Positions 7,683-16,123 of a stretch of 19,480 bases of DNA are shown here, in pieces. Within the stretch, counting starts at the first letter, position 1; each line of letters starts with the position of its first letter. The notes beneath the pieces are model-generated. The model worked only from the letters and a program-made list of their open reading frames with translations, made no database searches and had not been told where the DNA came from. Origin of the DNA: Sphingobacteriaceae bacterium UBA2059 (GTDB lineage: Bacteria; Bacteroidota; Bacteroidia; Sphingobacteriales; Sphingobacteriaceae). Both the position numbers and the translations under genes were made by a program. The stretch covers positions 38,395 to 57,874 of the forward strand of contig DDAL01000019.1 in NCBI GenBank assembly GCA_002332615.1, given 5' to 3'.

Positions 7683-9524
7683 ATGGGATATAGAAGTTTG
7701 TCAGACTGTGTGGCCGACTTAGAACGGTCGGGCCGTCTGATAAGGATTAAAGAACAAGTGGATCCTTATCTTGAAATGGCGGCTATACACATGCGTGTAT
7801 ATGATCAGCAGGGGCCGGCTCTTTTATTTGAAAATATAAAAGGCAGCCCTTTTCCGGCAGTGTCTAATATCTTTGGTACGCTTGAAAGGTCGAGGTTTAT
7901 TTTTCGCGATTCGCTTGAGCGTCTTAAAGTACTAGTTGATATAAAGTCAGACCCGTTAAAGGCGGTGAAAAATCCTTTCAAATATGCGGGGTCATCCTTA
8001 ACCGCCTTGTCGGCTCTCCCGCTCAGAGTGGCTGGCAAACGGGCGGCCGTTAACTACGGAAGGACTTCGCTTGACGCCCTTCCGCAGATAGTTAACTGGC
8101 CTATGGATGGTGGTGCTTTCGTAACAATGCCTCAGGTTTACAGCGAAAATCCCTCAAAGCCCGGTATTATGGCTGCTAACGTGGGAATGTACCGTGTGCA
8201 ACTAAGTGGCAATGATTTTATACAGAATAGGGAGGCCGGATTGCACTACCAGCTGCACAGGGGAATTGGTATTCATCAGACCAAAGCAAACGAACTGGGC
8301 CTGCCGCTAAAAGTAAGCGTTTTTATCGGTGGACCTCCTTCGCACCCTGTTGCTGCCGTAATGCCGCTGCCTGAGGGCCTTTCGGAACTAACCTTTGCAG
8401 GAGCACTGGGGAACAGGCGATTCAGATACTTTTATGATAAGGAAGGTTTTTGCATTTCGGCCGATGCTGACTTTGTTATCACCGGTATGGTTTACCCCGG
8501 CGAGGTGAAACCTGAAGGGCCATTTGGCGACCACCTTGGTTATTATAGCCTTGTCCATGATTTCCCTTTAATGAAAGTTCACAACGTGTATCACCGTCAG
8601 AACCCGCTCTGGTCTTTTACTGTAGTAGGCCGACCTCCTCAGGAAGATACCAGTTTTGGCGCCCTGATTCACGAAATTACCGGTGACGCTATTAAAGATG
8701 AGATCAATGGCTTGCATGAGGTGAATGCTGTTGATGCTGCCGGAGTACATCCCTTACTGCTTGCTATAGGCAGCGAGCGTTATACTCCATATACTAAGGA
8801 GAGGAAGCCGCAGGAGCTACTTACAATTGCTAACAGTATTTTGGGTAAGAACCAGCTGAGCCTTGCCAAGTATCTTTTGATTGCCTCGAGGCAGGACGAC
8901 CCCGCTTTAAGTACGTCTGAAATTGATACGTTTTTCATTCATATACTTGAGCGTATAAACTTTGAGCGGGATGTGCATTTTTACACGAATACGACTATTG
9001 ATACGCTGGATTATTCGGGTACCGGCCTCAACTCTGGTTCTAAAGTTGTATTAGCCGCCTCGGGAAGCACGTTACGTACTTTGTGGCGCGAGTTGCCCGA
9101 TACATTCCGGTTGCCTGAGGCTTTCAACAGTTATTCTATGGTTATGCCAGGTATTATGGCGATAGAGCTTGACGCGTATAGTAATGAAAGCAATGCCGCT
9201 TATGAACTTGAAAAGTTAAGCGATTTCCTGAATGATACCGATTATGAAGGGCTGGGTTTAATTGTGGTATGCGATGATGCCGGCTTTGTAACAGCTTCTC
9301 TTAATAACTTCTTGTGGACTACTTTTACCCGAAGCAATCCTTCGCACGATGTGTACGGAGTTGATAGCTTTATTAAAAATAAGCATTGGGGCTGTAAAGG
9401 CCCTCTGATTATAGATGCTCGAAAAAAGCCTCATCATGCACCCGAGCTTGTAAAAGATGCTGACGTAGAAAAAAAGGTAGATTCTATTGCTTCTAAAGGC
9501 GGATCTTTGCACGGTATAATCTAA
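7683..9524 (+). CDS. UbiD-family decarboxylase
   Basis: UbiD enzymes decarboxylate aromatic or unsaturated acids using prenylated FMN. The 613-residue protein carries the family hallmarks: NVGMYR at about 166, holding the Asn metal ligand and the catalytic Arg; LHYQLHRG, with a conserved His; and PEGPFGDHLGYY at about 278-289, with the active-site glutamate region. FIGGPPSHP, PLPEGLSE and the C-terminal LNNFLWTTFTRSNPS also fit. Related long forms in this phylum are usually annotated as menaquinone-biosynthesis decarboxylases, so a quinone precursor is a reasonable substrate, but the window gives no direct support. No ubiX-like flavin prenyltransferase is nearby. It is 58 bp after bioA and ends before the bidirectional terminator. 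Confidence 0.9.
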   Translation: MGYRSLSDCVADLERSGRLIRIKEQVDPYLEMAAIHMRVYDQQGPALLFENIKGSPFPAVSNIFGTLERSRFIFRDSLERLKVLVDIKSDPLKAVKNPFKYAGSSLTALSALPLRVAGKRAAVNYGRTSLDALPQIVNWPMDGGAFVTMPQVYSENPSKPGIMAANVGMYRVQLSGNDFIQNREAGLHYQLHRGIGIHQTKANELGLPLKVSVFIGGPPSHPVAAVMPLPEGLSELTFAGALGNRRFRYFYDKEGFCISADADFVITGMVYPGEVKPEGPFGDHLGYYSLVHDFPLMKVHNVYHRQNPLWSFTVVGRPPQEDTSFGALIHEITGDAIKDEINGLHEVNAVDAAGVHPLLLAIGSERYTPYTKERKPQELLTIANSILGKNQLSLAKYLLIASRQDDPALSTSEIDTFFIHILERINFERDVHFYTNTTIDTLDYSGTGLNSGSKVVLAASGSTLRTLWRELPDTFRLPEAFNSYSMVMPGIMAIELDAYSNESNAAYELEKLSDFLNDTDYEGLGLIVVCDDAGFVTASLNNFLWTTFTRSNPSHDVYGVDSFIKNKHWGCKGPLIIDARKKPHHAPELVKDADVEKKVDSIASKGGSLHGII

Positions 9525-9608
9525 TGCTACCGCTTGCCAGTCTTCACTGTTGTTCAGTTTATAAACCGGGCTTAGTCGCCTTAAAGGGATGCAGCGAAGA
9601 TATCTTAA

Positions 9609-9648
9609 AACAAAAGGGTCTGCCCTTGATAAGACAGACCCTTTTGTT
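9609..9648. terminator. Bidirectional intrinsic terminator
   Basis: A perfect 14-bp stem (AACAAAAGGGTCTG at 9609-9622 with CAGACCCTTTTGTT at 9635-9648) encloses a 12-nt loop, with A-rich and T-rich flanks on the two sides. It lies between the converging stops of the ubiD-family gene and the barrel gene and can serve both. Confidence 0.9.
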
Positions 9649-9661
9649 AATAGTTATTTAG

Positions 9662-11149
9662 TTAAAACTTAAATCCAACTGTAAGAAAAGCATTGTTGAA
9701 TTTGCTTTTCATCTTTGCTTCCGGACTATAAACTGATTCGCCCTCGGCAGTTTTGCTTTGAGTAAACTCATAAGGAAATACTGAATAGTTATGGCTTGAA
9801 CTTGTAAAAGTAGCATCAACAAAGAAGTTATTCATCCTGTATCCGAGACCTCCACTTACTGTATGAATGGGGCTTCCGATCCCTTTTTCCGGGTTGCCCT
9901 GATAATTGTATCCGGCTCTCAGGTACAAGTTGTCGAGCTTTGCTTCTCCACCAACACGGGCATTAACTGCTCCCTGATATAAATTAGCAATAAGTGCGTT
10001 GTCCTGGCTTTCGCCGGCATAGCCCTCCAGCTTCATTCCGGGGTAATCGACATACTCGATGTCTGCAGAAATAAAGCCGTGTTGTTGAATGAATACTGCT
10101 ATACCTCCGCCTACTTTTAAAGGTGTCCTTAAATTATAATCAAAGCTATAAGGCCCTCCGGTTGATGAAGTGTAGTTCTTTTTAAGATCCAGATAATTTG
10201 TTTCTGTGTCCATAGAAAACTGATCTTCAATTGTATAGTAGGTTGGGCTTGTAAAATTTGCACCTATACGCACCGATTCGACAGGTTTATAGATCATACC
10301 AAGCTTTAAATTAAACCCGCTGCCTGTTGTGTTTTGGTTTGTTCTGAAGAAATGGTTGTATTCAGACTTATCTATAAACTGATCTCCATTTTCAATAAAG
10401 TTGGTCTCGCTGTTGTACCGTAATGTAGCAATGCCAATACCCATACCGATGTAAAACTTATTGCTTATGTTGGAACCTGCTGCAAAGTTTATTTCACTTT
10501 GGCCACCTGTATTTATTCTATCCTGCAATTGCTTAACCTGGGTAGCCACATTGCCCCCGTACAGTGGCTTATTTTGATTGTCGACAGCAACGCTGTCTAT
10601 GAGAAAATGATCAAATGCCCAGTCGGCCAGAGGATTTGCCTTTGTGAACCCCTGTGTGTTGGCTATTTCAGCATAGTAATCGGCAATAGAGCTATTCTTA
10701 TTCGTTCCCGCAAATGATGAGTTCTGAAAAAAGTTATTTGTGCGCGTATACGATATTCCGAAGTTGACATTAAGCAGGCCTCTTTGAGTGTCGTAACCAT
10801 TAGGCACTCTGGACTTCGTGTTGAAAACAATTGAAGCATTGCTTAGGTTGAAGGTATTTTTCTTGCTTTTTTCTGATGAACCGAAGTAATCTGACGACAT
10901 AGTAGAAAAGTTCAATTCGGGCGACAAACTGAATTCGGAGCTGTTGAAAAAGCCAAGCCCGGCGGGATTATTGCTGATGGCGCTTGCATCGCCACCTACA
11001 GCAATCGAGGAATTACCAATAGCTTTAATCCGTGAGGTTGACCCGTGCTGCGACCTAGAAAAACGCAAGGCATCCTGATTGTATTGAGCATAAGATGTAA
11101 AGGTGATCGCAGTAAAAGCGACCCCCGTGAAGATGTTTTTAAGATTCAT
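9662..11149 (-). CDS. OmpP1/FadL-like outer-membrane beta-barrel protein
   Basis: This 495-residue protein starts with a signal peptide (MNLKNIFTGVAFTAITFTSYA, cut before Gln-22) and ends in a phenylalanine after alternating strands (FNNAFLTVGFKF), as outer-membrane barrels do. The mature N-terminal region has the FadL/PorV-like pattern AIGNSSIAVGGDASAISNNP followed by AGLGFFNSSEFSLSPELNF. Members of this superfamily let hydrophobic compounds through the outer membrane or serve as surface-protein shuttles; the substrate here is unknown. It is 26 bp downstream of the lipoprotein gene in the same direction, probably one transcript. A strong terminator follows its stop. Confidence 0.8.
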   Translation of the reverse strand: MNLKNIFTGVAFTAITFTSYAQYNQDALRFSRSQHGSTSRIKAIGNSSIAVGGDASAISNNPAGLGFFNSSEFSLSPELNFSTMSSDYFGSSEKSKKNTFNLSNASIVFNTKSRVPNGYDTQRGLLNVNFGISYTRTNNFFQNSSFAGTNKNSSIADYYAEIANTQGFTKANPLADWAFDHFLIDSVAVDNQNKPLYGGNVATQVKQLQDRINTGGQSEINFAAGSNISNKFYIGMGIGIATLRYNSETNFIENGDQFIDKSEYNHFFRTNQNTTGSGFNLKLGMIYKPVESVRIGANFTSPTYYTIEDQFSMDTETNYLDLKKNYTSSTGGPYSFDYNLRTPLKVGGGIAVFIQQHGFISADIEYVDYPGMKLEGYAGESQDNALIANLYQGAVNARVGGEAKLDNLYLRAGYNYQGNPEKGIGSPIHTVSGGLGYRMNNFFVDATFTSSSHNYSVFPYEFTQSKTAEGESVYSPEAKMKSKFNNAFLTVGFKF

Positions 11150-11175
11150 TGATAGTGTTTTATGATAAGTAACGT

Positions 11176-12102
11176 TTAGCGGCTTCTGGTTGGTCTCTCT
11201 GATCGGTCGCCTCCGCGGCTATATCCTCCTCCCGACGATGGGGAGTAGGAGCCCCTATCCGGAGATGACATCCTTTCAGGCCTTTCCATTCTTGTGGGTC
11301 TGTCATACGTTGGTCTTTCTGTTCTCTCCGGGCGTTCCATACGTTCAGGTCTTTCTGTTCTTTCGGGTCTCTGCGGACGTTCAGTTCTGTCAGGCCTTTC
11401 AACCCGTTCCGGTCTTTGAGGGCGCTCTGCCACTGATCCGGGTCTGCTGATACGCCCTGGTCTTTCTGAGCGATCATACGTTCCTCCAGGGTACGCATTT
11501 CGGTCGGTTCTTTCTCTAACCGCCGGATTGCCTGATCCAAGCGAAGGCCTCGGACGATAGTTCCTGTCGCGCACGACGACCTGGCCGGGGTAATACCCGT
11601 AGCCATAGCCGGGATATCCGTAATAGGATAGCGGCCCCCAGTAATTGCTACGGTAACCATAACCATACATCATCCAGGGATTATACCCCCAGTAGGGACG
11701 CATGCCCCATCCGAAAGACATGGAAAGGCCGGAGCGATAACCCCATGGGTCGTTGAAATAAAAAGGATCATAGCGATAGCTATACCAGGGATCGTAGCTG
11801 TAGGTATACCAGCTATCGTAATAGGGTCGCCAGTAAGAACCATAATAGAAGCGATTAAGGCGGGATGCGTAACCATAATCGAAGTCATAGTCATTGTAAT
11901 CATAAGCATCGTGCCTGCGGTTGCTTCCTCCGTATAGCTGCTCGTCGGTGCGGTAAGTTTTCTCTTTAGGCCTTTCTACAGCCAGCGCCTCCGTTCCTGT
12001 GCTGTAGACATCATCACCTGATGCCTGATTGGCCAGCTTTTGCGTTGTACAGGAACTTAAAAATAAGCCTGCCACTAAGCCTGAATATAGTATTTTTTTC
12101 AT
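11176..12102 (-). CDS. Tyr/Trp-rich lipoprotein with ERP repeats, function unknown
   Basis: The 308-residue protein begins with a lipoprotein signal, MKKILYSGLVAGLFLSSC, with a lipobox cysteine at 18, so it should be membrane-anchored outside the cytoplasm. Residues 64-175 are extremely rich in Tyr, Trp, Gly and Asp (for example WRPYYDSWYTYSYDPWYSYR), and 212-278 are repeats of Glu-Arg-Pro (ERPERVERPDRTERPQRPER). The end is Ser/Gly/Arg-rich. The sequence looks low-complexity or disordered, apart from possible pi-stacking in the first block. No known enzyme motif is visible. It is the first gene of a pair with the barrel gene and diverges from proS. Overlapping ORFs in other frames follow from the repeat composition. 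Confidence 0.75.
   Translation of the reverse strand: MKKILYSGLVAGLFLSSCTTQKLANQASGDDVYSTGTEALAVERPKEKTYRTDEQLYGGSNRRHDAYDYNDYDFDYGYASRLNRFYYGSYWRPYYDSWYTYSYDPWYSYRYDPFYFNDPWGYRSGLSMSFGWGMRPYWGYNPWMMYGYGYRSNYWGPLSYYGYPGYGYGYYPGQVVVRDRNYRPRPSLGSGNPAVRERTDRNAYPGGTYDRSERPGRISRPGSVAERPQRPERVERPDRTERPQRPERTERPERMERPERTERPTYDRPTRMERPERMSSPDRGSYSPSSGGGYSRGGDRSERPTRSR
11269..11469 (-). repeat. Internal repeat coding for ERP(E/D/Q)R units
   Basis: About 200 bp inside the lipoprotein gene consist of imperfect short units coding for E/Q-R-P-x-R, at residues 212-278. On the + strand they read as repeats of CGTTCAGGTCTTTCTGTTC-like sequence. Repeats of this type can change length by slippage. Confidence 0.7.
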
Positions 12103-12166
12103 CGCGTGTTTTTTGACTTTCTTGTATTAATATAGACTGTTTTTTAAGGAAAAGGTTGAATGAAAA

Positions 12167-12199
12167 TATGTTAAATGATCAGTTTAGTTTATAACTTTG
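12167..12199 (+). promoter_or_regulatory. Promoter of the proS operon
   Basis: TAACTTTG at 12192-12199 matches the Bacteroidota -7 box TAnnTTTG. TATG at 12167-12170, 21 nt upstream, is a weak -33 candidate. Transcription would start near 12206, giving an AT-rich leader of about 42 nt before the proS ATG. Confidence 0.5.
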
Positions 12200-12247
12200 C
12201 CCGATTAATAGAACACATATATAAATTTACTAAAAAACTTTAAATAA

Positions 12248-13720
12248 ATGAGTAAGGGATTAACAAGCAGGGCGGATGATTACTCGCAATGGTATAATGA
12301 ATTAGTTACTAAAGCAGACCTGGCTGAGCACTCTGCCGTGCGTGGGTGTATGGTGATTAAGCCTTATGGATATTCTATCTGGGAAAAAATGCAGGCTGCT
12401 TTGGATAAGATGTTTAAAGATACCGGACATTCTAATGCTTATTTTCCGTTGTTCATTCCCAAGTCATTTTTTTCCAAGGAAGCATCGCACGTTGAGGGCT
12501 TTGCCAAAGAGTGTGCCGTAGTAACCCATTACAGGCTTAAGAATGACGGAAATAATAATATAGTCGTTGACGAAGATGCGAAACTTGAAGAGGAGCTTAT
12601 TGTAAGACCTACCTCCGAAACAATTATATGGAACACGTACAGAGGCTGGATAGAATCTTACCGAGACCTTCCGTTGCTTATAAATCAATGGGCCAATGTA
12701 GTTCGTTGGGAAATGCGTACTCGATTGTTTTTGCGCACAGCAGAATTTTTATGGCAGGAAGGCCATACAGCCCACGCTACTTCACAGGAAGCGGTAGAAG
12801 AAGCTGAGCGTATGCTTGAGGTATATGCGGATTTTGCTCAAAACTGGATGGCCGTGCCGGTAGTAAAAGGTATAAAAACGCCAAACGAGCGTTTTGCCGG
12901 TGCCTTGGAAACTTACTGTATAGAGGCTATGATGCAGGATGGAAAGGCTTTACAGGCAGGCACTTCCCATTTTTTAGGCCAGAACTTTGCCAAAGCTTTT
13001 GATGTGAAGTTTACTAATAAGGAAGGAAAACTCGATCATGTATGGGCAACATCCTGGGGAGTATCTACTCGCTTGATGGGGGCACTCATCATGGCTCACT
13101 CTGATGATGCCGGGCTGGTGCTGCCTCCTAAACTGGCACCTATACAGGTTGTGATTGTGCCAATTTATAAAAATGCCGAGGAGTTTAAGCAGATCGGCGA
13201 TATAGCTGATGCTTTGATTGCCGAGCTTAAGGCCAAAGGAATATCGGTTAAGTACGATGACAGAGATACTCAGCGACCCGGCTTTAAGTTTGCAGAGTAT
13301 GAATTGAAAGGAGTGCCTGTGAGGCTTGCGATAGGAGGACGAGACTTGCAAAACGGCACTGCGGAAGTAGCCAGAAGAGATACAAAAGAGAAAATGAGTG
13401 TATCAAGAGAGGGACTGGCAGATCGTTTGGAAAACCTTCTTGACGAAATACAACAGAATATATATAACAAGGCACTCCAATACCGTGATGAGCATATTAC
13501 GGCGGTTGATTCTTACGAGGATTTTAAACGTGTGCTTGATGAAAAAGCAGGATTTGTGTCTGCTCACTGGGATGGCACCGCGGAAACTGAACAGCGTATT
13601 AAAGAGGAAACAAAGGCAACAATACGCTGCATTCCCTTGAACAATCCTAAAGAGGATGGCGCTTGCATCGTGACAGGGAAACCGTCTGCTCAGCGTGTGT
13701 TATTTGCCCGCGCTTACTAG
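12248..13720 (+). CDS. proS: Prolyl-tRNA synthetase (archaeal/eukaryotic-like type)
   Basis: ProS charges tRNA-Pro with proline in the cytosol. The 490-residue length and the lack of the large editing insertion mark the short ProS class shared with archaea and eukaryotes, common in Bacteroidota. Class II synthetase motifs are visible: motif 1 around HSNAYFPLFIPKSFF; IVRPTSETIIW, then the motif 2 region RTAEFLWQEGHTAH; and motif 3 as STRLMGALIMAHSDD. The anticodon-binding domain follows from about residue 295 (QVVIVPIYK). The C-terminal zinc-ribbon-like domain has RCIPLNN and CIVTGKPS and ends in a Tyr, a hallmark of this class. It is the first gene of an operon, with the next start only 6 bp after its stop. 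Confidence 0.96.
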   Translation: MSKGLTSRADDYSQWYNELVTKADLAEHSAVRGCMVIKPYGYSIWEKMQAALDKMFKDTGHSNAYFPLFIPKSFFSKEASHVEGFAKECAVVTHYRLKNDGNNNIVVDEDAKLEEELIVRPTSETIIWNTYRGWIESYRDLPLLINQWANVVRWEMRTRLFLRTAEFLWQEGHTAHATSQEAVEEAERMLEVYADFAQNWMAVPVVKGIKTPNERFAGALETYCIEAMMQDGKALQAGTSHFLGQNFAKAFDVKFTNKEGKLDHVWATSWGVSTRLMGALIMAHSDDAGLVLPPKLAPIQVVIVPIYKNAEEFKQIGDIADALIAELKAKGISVKYDDRDTQRPGFKFAEYELKGVPVRLAIGGRDLQNGTAEVARRDTKEKMSVSREGLADRLENLLDEIQQNIYNKALQYRDEHITAVDSYEDFKRVLDEKAGFVSAHWDGTAETEQRIKEETKATIRCIPLNNPKEDGACIVTGKPSAQRVLFARAY

Positions 13721-13726
13721 TAGTTT

Positions 13727-14509
13727 ATGGATAGAGATCAGCTTAAGGAGTTTTTAGACTTTAAAGCCGAGCAGTACAACCAGCCTGAGTTCATCGAAAA
13801 CGATCCGATCTCTGTTCCTCATGCATTCAAAAGTAAACAGGACATTGAGATAATGGGATTTTTTGCTGCGACTCTGGCGTGGGGACAAAGAAAAACGATT
13901 ATTAATAAATGTAATGAGCTGGCGGAGCGTATGGATAACGATCCGTATAATTTTGTTTTTAACCATCAGGAAGCCGACCTTAAAGCGTTACTTGGCTTCA
14001 AACATCGTACCTTCAATGATACCGACCTGCTTTACTTCATAAGCTTTTTCAAGCATCACTACAGCAGTTATCCGTCTCTTGAAAACGCTTTTTGCGGCTT
14101 GTCTGGCGAACCTTTAAACGCTGCTGAAACTACAGAAGAAGCGCTTAATTCCTTTCGTTCTTATTTCTTTAACCTTCCTTACGTTCCGTATAGAACCATG
14201 AAGCATGTAAGTTCGCCGGCTCAAAGGTCGGGCTGTAAAAGACTCAATATGTATTTGAGGTGGATGGTGAGAAAGGATGATAAAGGCGTTGACTTTGGGT
14301 TATGGGAAAACATTTCGCCCGCTCAGCTGGTCTGTCCGTGCGACGTGCATGTGGATAGGGTGGCAAGGAGGCTTAAGCTGATAAGTCGTAAAACTACCGA
14401 CTGGCTGACTGCTGTCGAACTGACCGCACGTTTAAAAGAATTTGATCCGCTTGATCCTGTAAAGTATGACTTTGCACTATTTGGTCTGGGGGTTGAAGAA
14501 AAGTTTTAA
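13727..14509 (+). CDS. TIGR02757 family protein, function unknown
   Basis: The 260-residue protein matches the conserved TIGR02757 (DUF2400) family. Recognisable stretches are NDPISVPHAFKSKQDIEIMGFFAATLAWGQR, described here as residues 25-55, and RLNMYLRWMVRKDDKGVDFG. The end, with PCDVHVDRVARRL and DPVKYDFALFGLG, looks like the DNA-glycosylase-type helix-hairpin-helix region, and the family is often noted as distantly similar to such enzymes; the activity is not known. Its place between proS and mnmE, with gaps of 6 and 12 bp, shows a single transcript with translation genes, but that alone does not show a shared function. Confidence 0.9.
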   Translation: MDRDQLKEFLDFKAEQYNQPEFIENDPISVPHAFKSKQDIEIMGFFAATLAWGQRKTIINKCNELAERMDNDPYNFVFNHQEADLKALLGFKHRTFNDTDLLYFISFFKHHYSSYPSLENAFCGLSGEPLNAAETTEEALNSFRSYFFNLPYVPYRTMKHVSSPAQRSGCKRLNMYLRWMVRKDDKGVDFGLWENISPAQLVCPCDVHVDRVARRLKLISRKTTDWLTAVELTARLKEFDPLDPVKYDFALFGLGVEEKF

Positions 14510-14521
14510 TAGTTATACATT

Positions 14522-15892
14522 ATGCAACAACAACTTAATCGTCAGGATACCATTGTAGCGCCGGCGACGCCTTCTGGAAGCGGAGCTATTGGTGTTATTC
14601 GTCTTTCAGGGCCTGACGCTTTAAATATAGTCAATAAGGTGTTTAAAGGGAAGGACTTGCTTAGGCAGGCGTCACATACTGTTCACTTTGGAACTTTAAG
14701 GGACGAGAATACTATAATTGACGAGGTTCTGGTGTCGTTGTTTATAGCGCCGCATTCCTACACCCGTGAGAACGTGGTAGAAATCTCGACACATGGCTCT
14801 CAGTATATCACAGAGCGGGTTATCAAACTGTTAATTTCTAATGGAGCTAGGCCTGCACAGCCTGGTGAGTTCACTTTGAGAGCTTTTATGAATGGAGCCA
14901 TGGACCTTTCACAGGCTGAGGCCGTGGCCGATCTGATAGCCTCAAATTCGGCTGCTTCTCACCAGATCGCTATGCAGCAAATGAGAGGGGGCTTTTCCAG
15001 CGAACTTAAAAAGCTCAGGGAGTCGCTTATACACTTTGCATCCCTTATAGAACTCGAACTTGATTTTGCGGAGGAAGACGTGGAGTTTGCCAACCGTGGA
15101 GAACTGAGGCGATTGATTGACACTATCCATTCATCACTGGAAAAGCTTATAAATTCATTCGAACAAGGCAACGTATTAAAAAATGGAGTACCTGTCGTTA
15201 TTGCGGGCAAGCCTAACGTAGGTAAGTCTACACTTCTAAATGCTTTACTTAAAGAAGATCGCGCCATTGTATCTGATGTCGCAGGCACCACGCGTGATTC
15301 GATAGAGGACGAAATTACAATAGAAGGAATTGTATTTAGATTTATAGATACCGCCGGTTTACGTGAAACGAATGATGTAATTGAAGCAATAGGAGTGGAA
15401 CGAACCAAAATTAAAATGAAGCAGGCAAGGCTCATCATCTACCTGTTTGATCCCGATCAGAATGCCTCTGAAATCAGGTCTCAACTGCAGGAGGCAGAAT
15501 CGCTTTCCGTACCTGTGATCGGCGTCTTGAACAAGAGTGATCTCTTAAGCAACAGTTTCAGGGACGACATTGCGCAGCTTTCTCTATTGCCTATTTCTGC
15601 CCGTGACCAAAACGGACTGGATTTGCTCACCGCTACTATTCTTAAGAAAGTGCATCTGCATGAGCTAAGTGCCGATCAGGTAATCGTTACAAACATTCGC
15701 CATGTGGAAGCTTTAACAAATACAAAACAGGCGCTTGAAAGGGTGCTCGAACAACTTGATACCCCCACTGCTTCAGACTTCCTTGCAATGGACATCCGCC
15801 AGGCTTTGTATTTCTTAGGTGAAATTACCGGTAGCGTATCAACCGATGATCTTTTAGAAAATATATTTACTAAGTTCTGTATTGGAAAGTAA
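14522..15892 (+). CDS. mnmE: tRNA modification GTPase MnmE
   Basis: MnmE works with MnmG to add the carboxymethylaminomethyl group to U34 of certain tRNAs, in the cytosol. The 456-residue protein is full length. The N-terminal tetrahydrofolate-binding domain (1-120) begins DTIVAPATPSGSGAIGVIRLSG. The helical domain holds the inserted GTPase: G1 GKPNVGKST at 229-237, G2 TTRD at 256-259, G3 DTAG at 276-279 and G4 NKSD at 337-340. The C-terminal FCIGK supplies the conserved Cys of the family. It is the last gene of the proS operon and ends 42 bp before a strong terminator. The mobile element begins directly downstream, and the C-terminus is complete, so insertion did not break the gene. Confidence 0.97.
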   Translation: MQQQLNRQDTIVAPATPSGSGAIGVIRLSGPDALNIVNKVFKGKDLLRQASHTVHFGTLRDENTIIDEVLVSLFIAPHSYTRENVVEISTHGSQYITERVIKLLISNGARPAQPGEFTLRAFMNGAMDLSQAEAVADLIASNSAASHQIAMQQMRGGFSSELKKLRESLIHFASLIELELDFAEEDVEFANRGELRRLIDTIHSSLEKLINSFEQGNVLKNGVPVVIAGKPNVGKSTLLNALLKEDRAIVSDVAGTTRDSIEDEITIEGIVFRFIDTAGLRETNDVIEAIGVERTKIKMKQARLIIYLFDPDQNASEIRSQLQEAESLSVPVIGVLNKSDLLSNSFRDDIAQLSLLPISARDQNGLDLLTATILKKVHLHELSADQVIVTNIRHVEALTNTKQALERVLEQLDTPTASDFLAMDIRQALYFLGEITGSVSTDDLLENIFTKFCIGK

Positions 15893-15934
15893 CAATCAAT
15901 AAACAACGATAAGTAAGGAGTAGTAAAACCTACT

Positions 15935-15969
15935 AAAGCCCTGTCAAACACTGTTTGTCAGGGCTTTTT
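15935..15969 (+). terminator. Intrinsic terminator of the proS-mnmE operon
   Basis: AAAGCCCTGTCAAACA (15935-15950) pairs with TGTTTGTCAGGGCTTT (15952-15967) with one mismatch, and TTTTT runs to 15969. The lower part, AAAGCCCTG/CAGGGCTTT, is perfect. This is a classic GC stem with a U-tract. Confidence 0.9.
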
Positions 15970-15981
15970 GTTGCGTTATGA

Positions 15982-16068
15982 TTTTTGGTGTTTGCTGATA
16001 ATTGGTATTTATTTGTATCTTGTTTTGTATCTTTTCAATGAGATACAAAAAGATACAAGTTTTTGGTG
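15982..16068. repeat. Nested direct and inverted repeats, candidate att or operator region
   Basis: TTGTATCTT occurs at 16013-16021 and 16025-16033. It recurs inverted as AGATACAA at 16041-16048 and AAGATACAA at 16050-16058, so about 20-nt arms face each other across TTTCAATG, with a 2-nt offset on the left. Outside these, TTTTTGGTG is repeated directly at 15982-15990 and 16060-16068. Such a layout suits recombinase or excisionase binding sites around a crossover core, but which part is the core cannot be told. Confidence 0.6.
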
Positions 16069-16083
16069 CTTAGGGGGGAGATG

Positions 16084-16123
16084 ATGAAACACAGGGAAAC
16101 ACAATGAAACATAGGGAAACATG
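16084..16123 (+). repeat. Phased GAAACA repeats running into the excisionase start codon
   Basis: GAAACA begins at 16086, 16096, 16106 and 16116, exactly 10 bp apart, within two 20-bp units (16084-16103 and 16104-16123) that agree at 17 of 20 positions. The last unit contains the ATG of the next gene (16121). Spacing of one helical turn places all copies on one face of the DNA, as expected for cooperative protein binding. Confidence 0.65.

Noticed and set aside
11160..11666. 168-codon minus-strand ORF overlapping the lipoprotein gene
   Set aside because: It is the shadow of the ERP-repeat region in another frame; the lipoprotein frame has a signal peptide and lipobox, and this one has neither.
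16084..16123. CRISPR-like array
   Set aside because: The units are 10-20 bp, tandem without spacers, and no cas gene is present; a phased binding array fits better.
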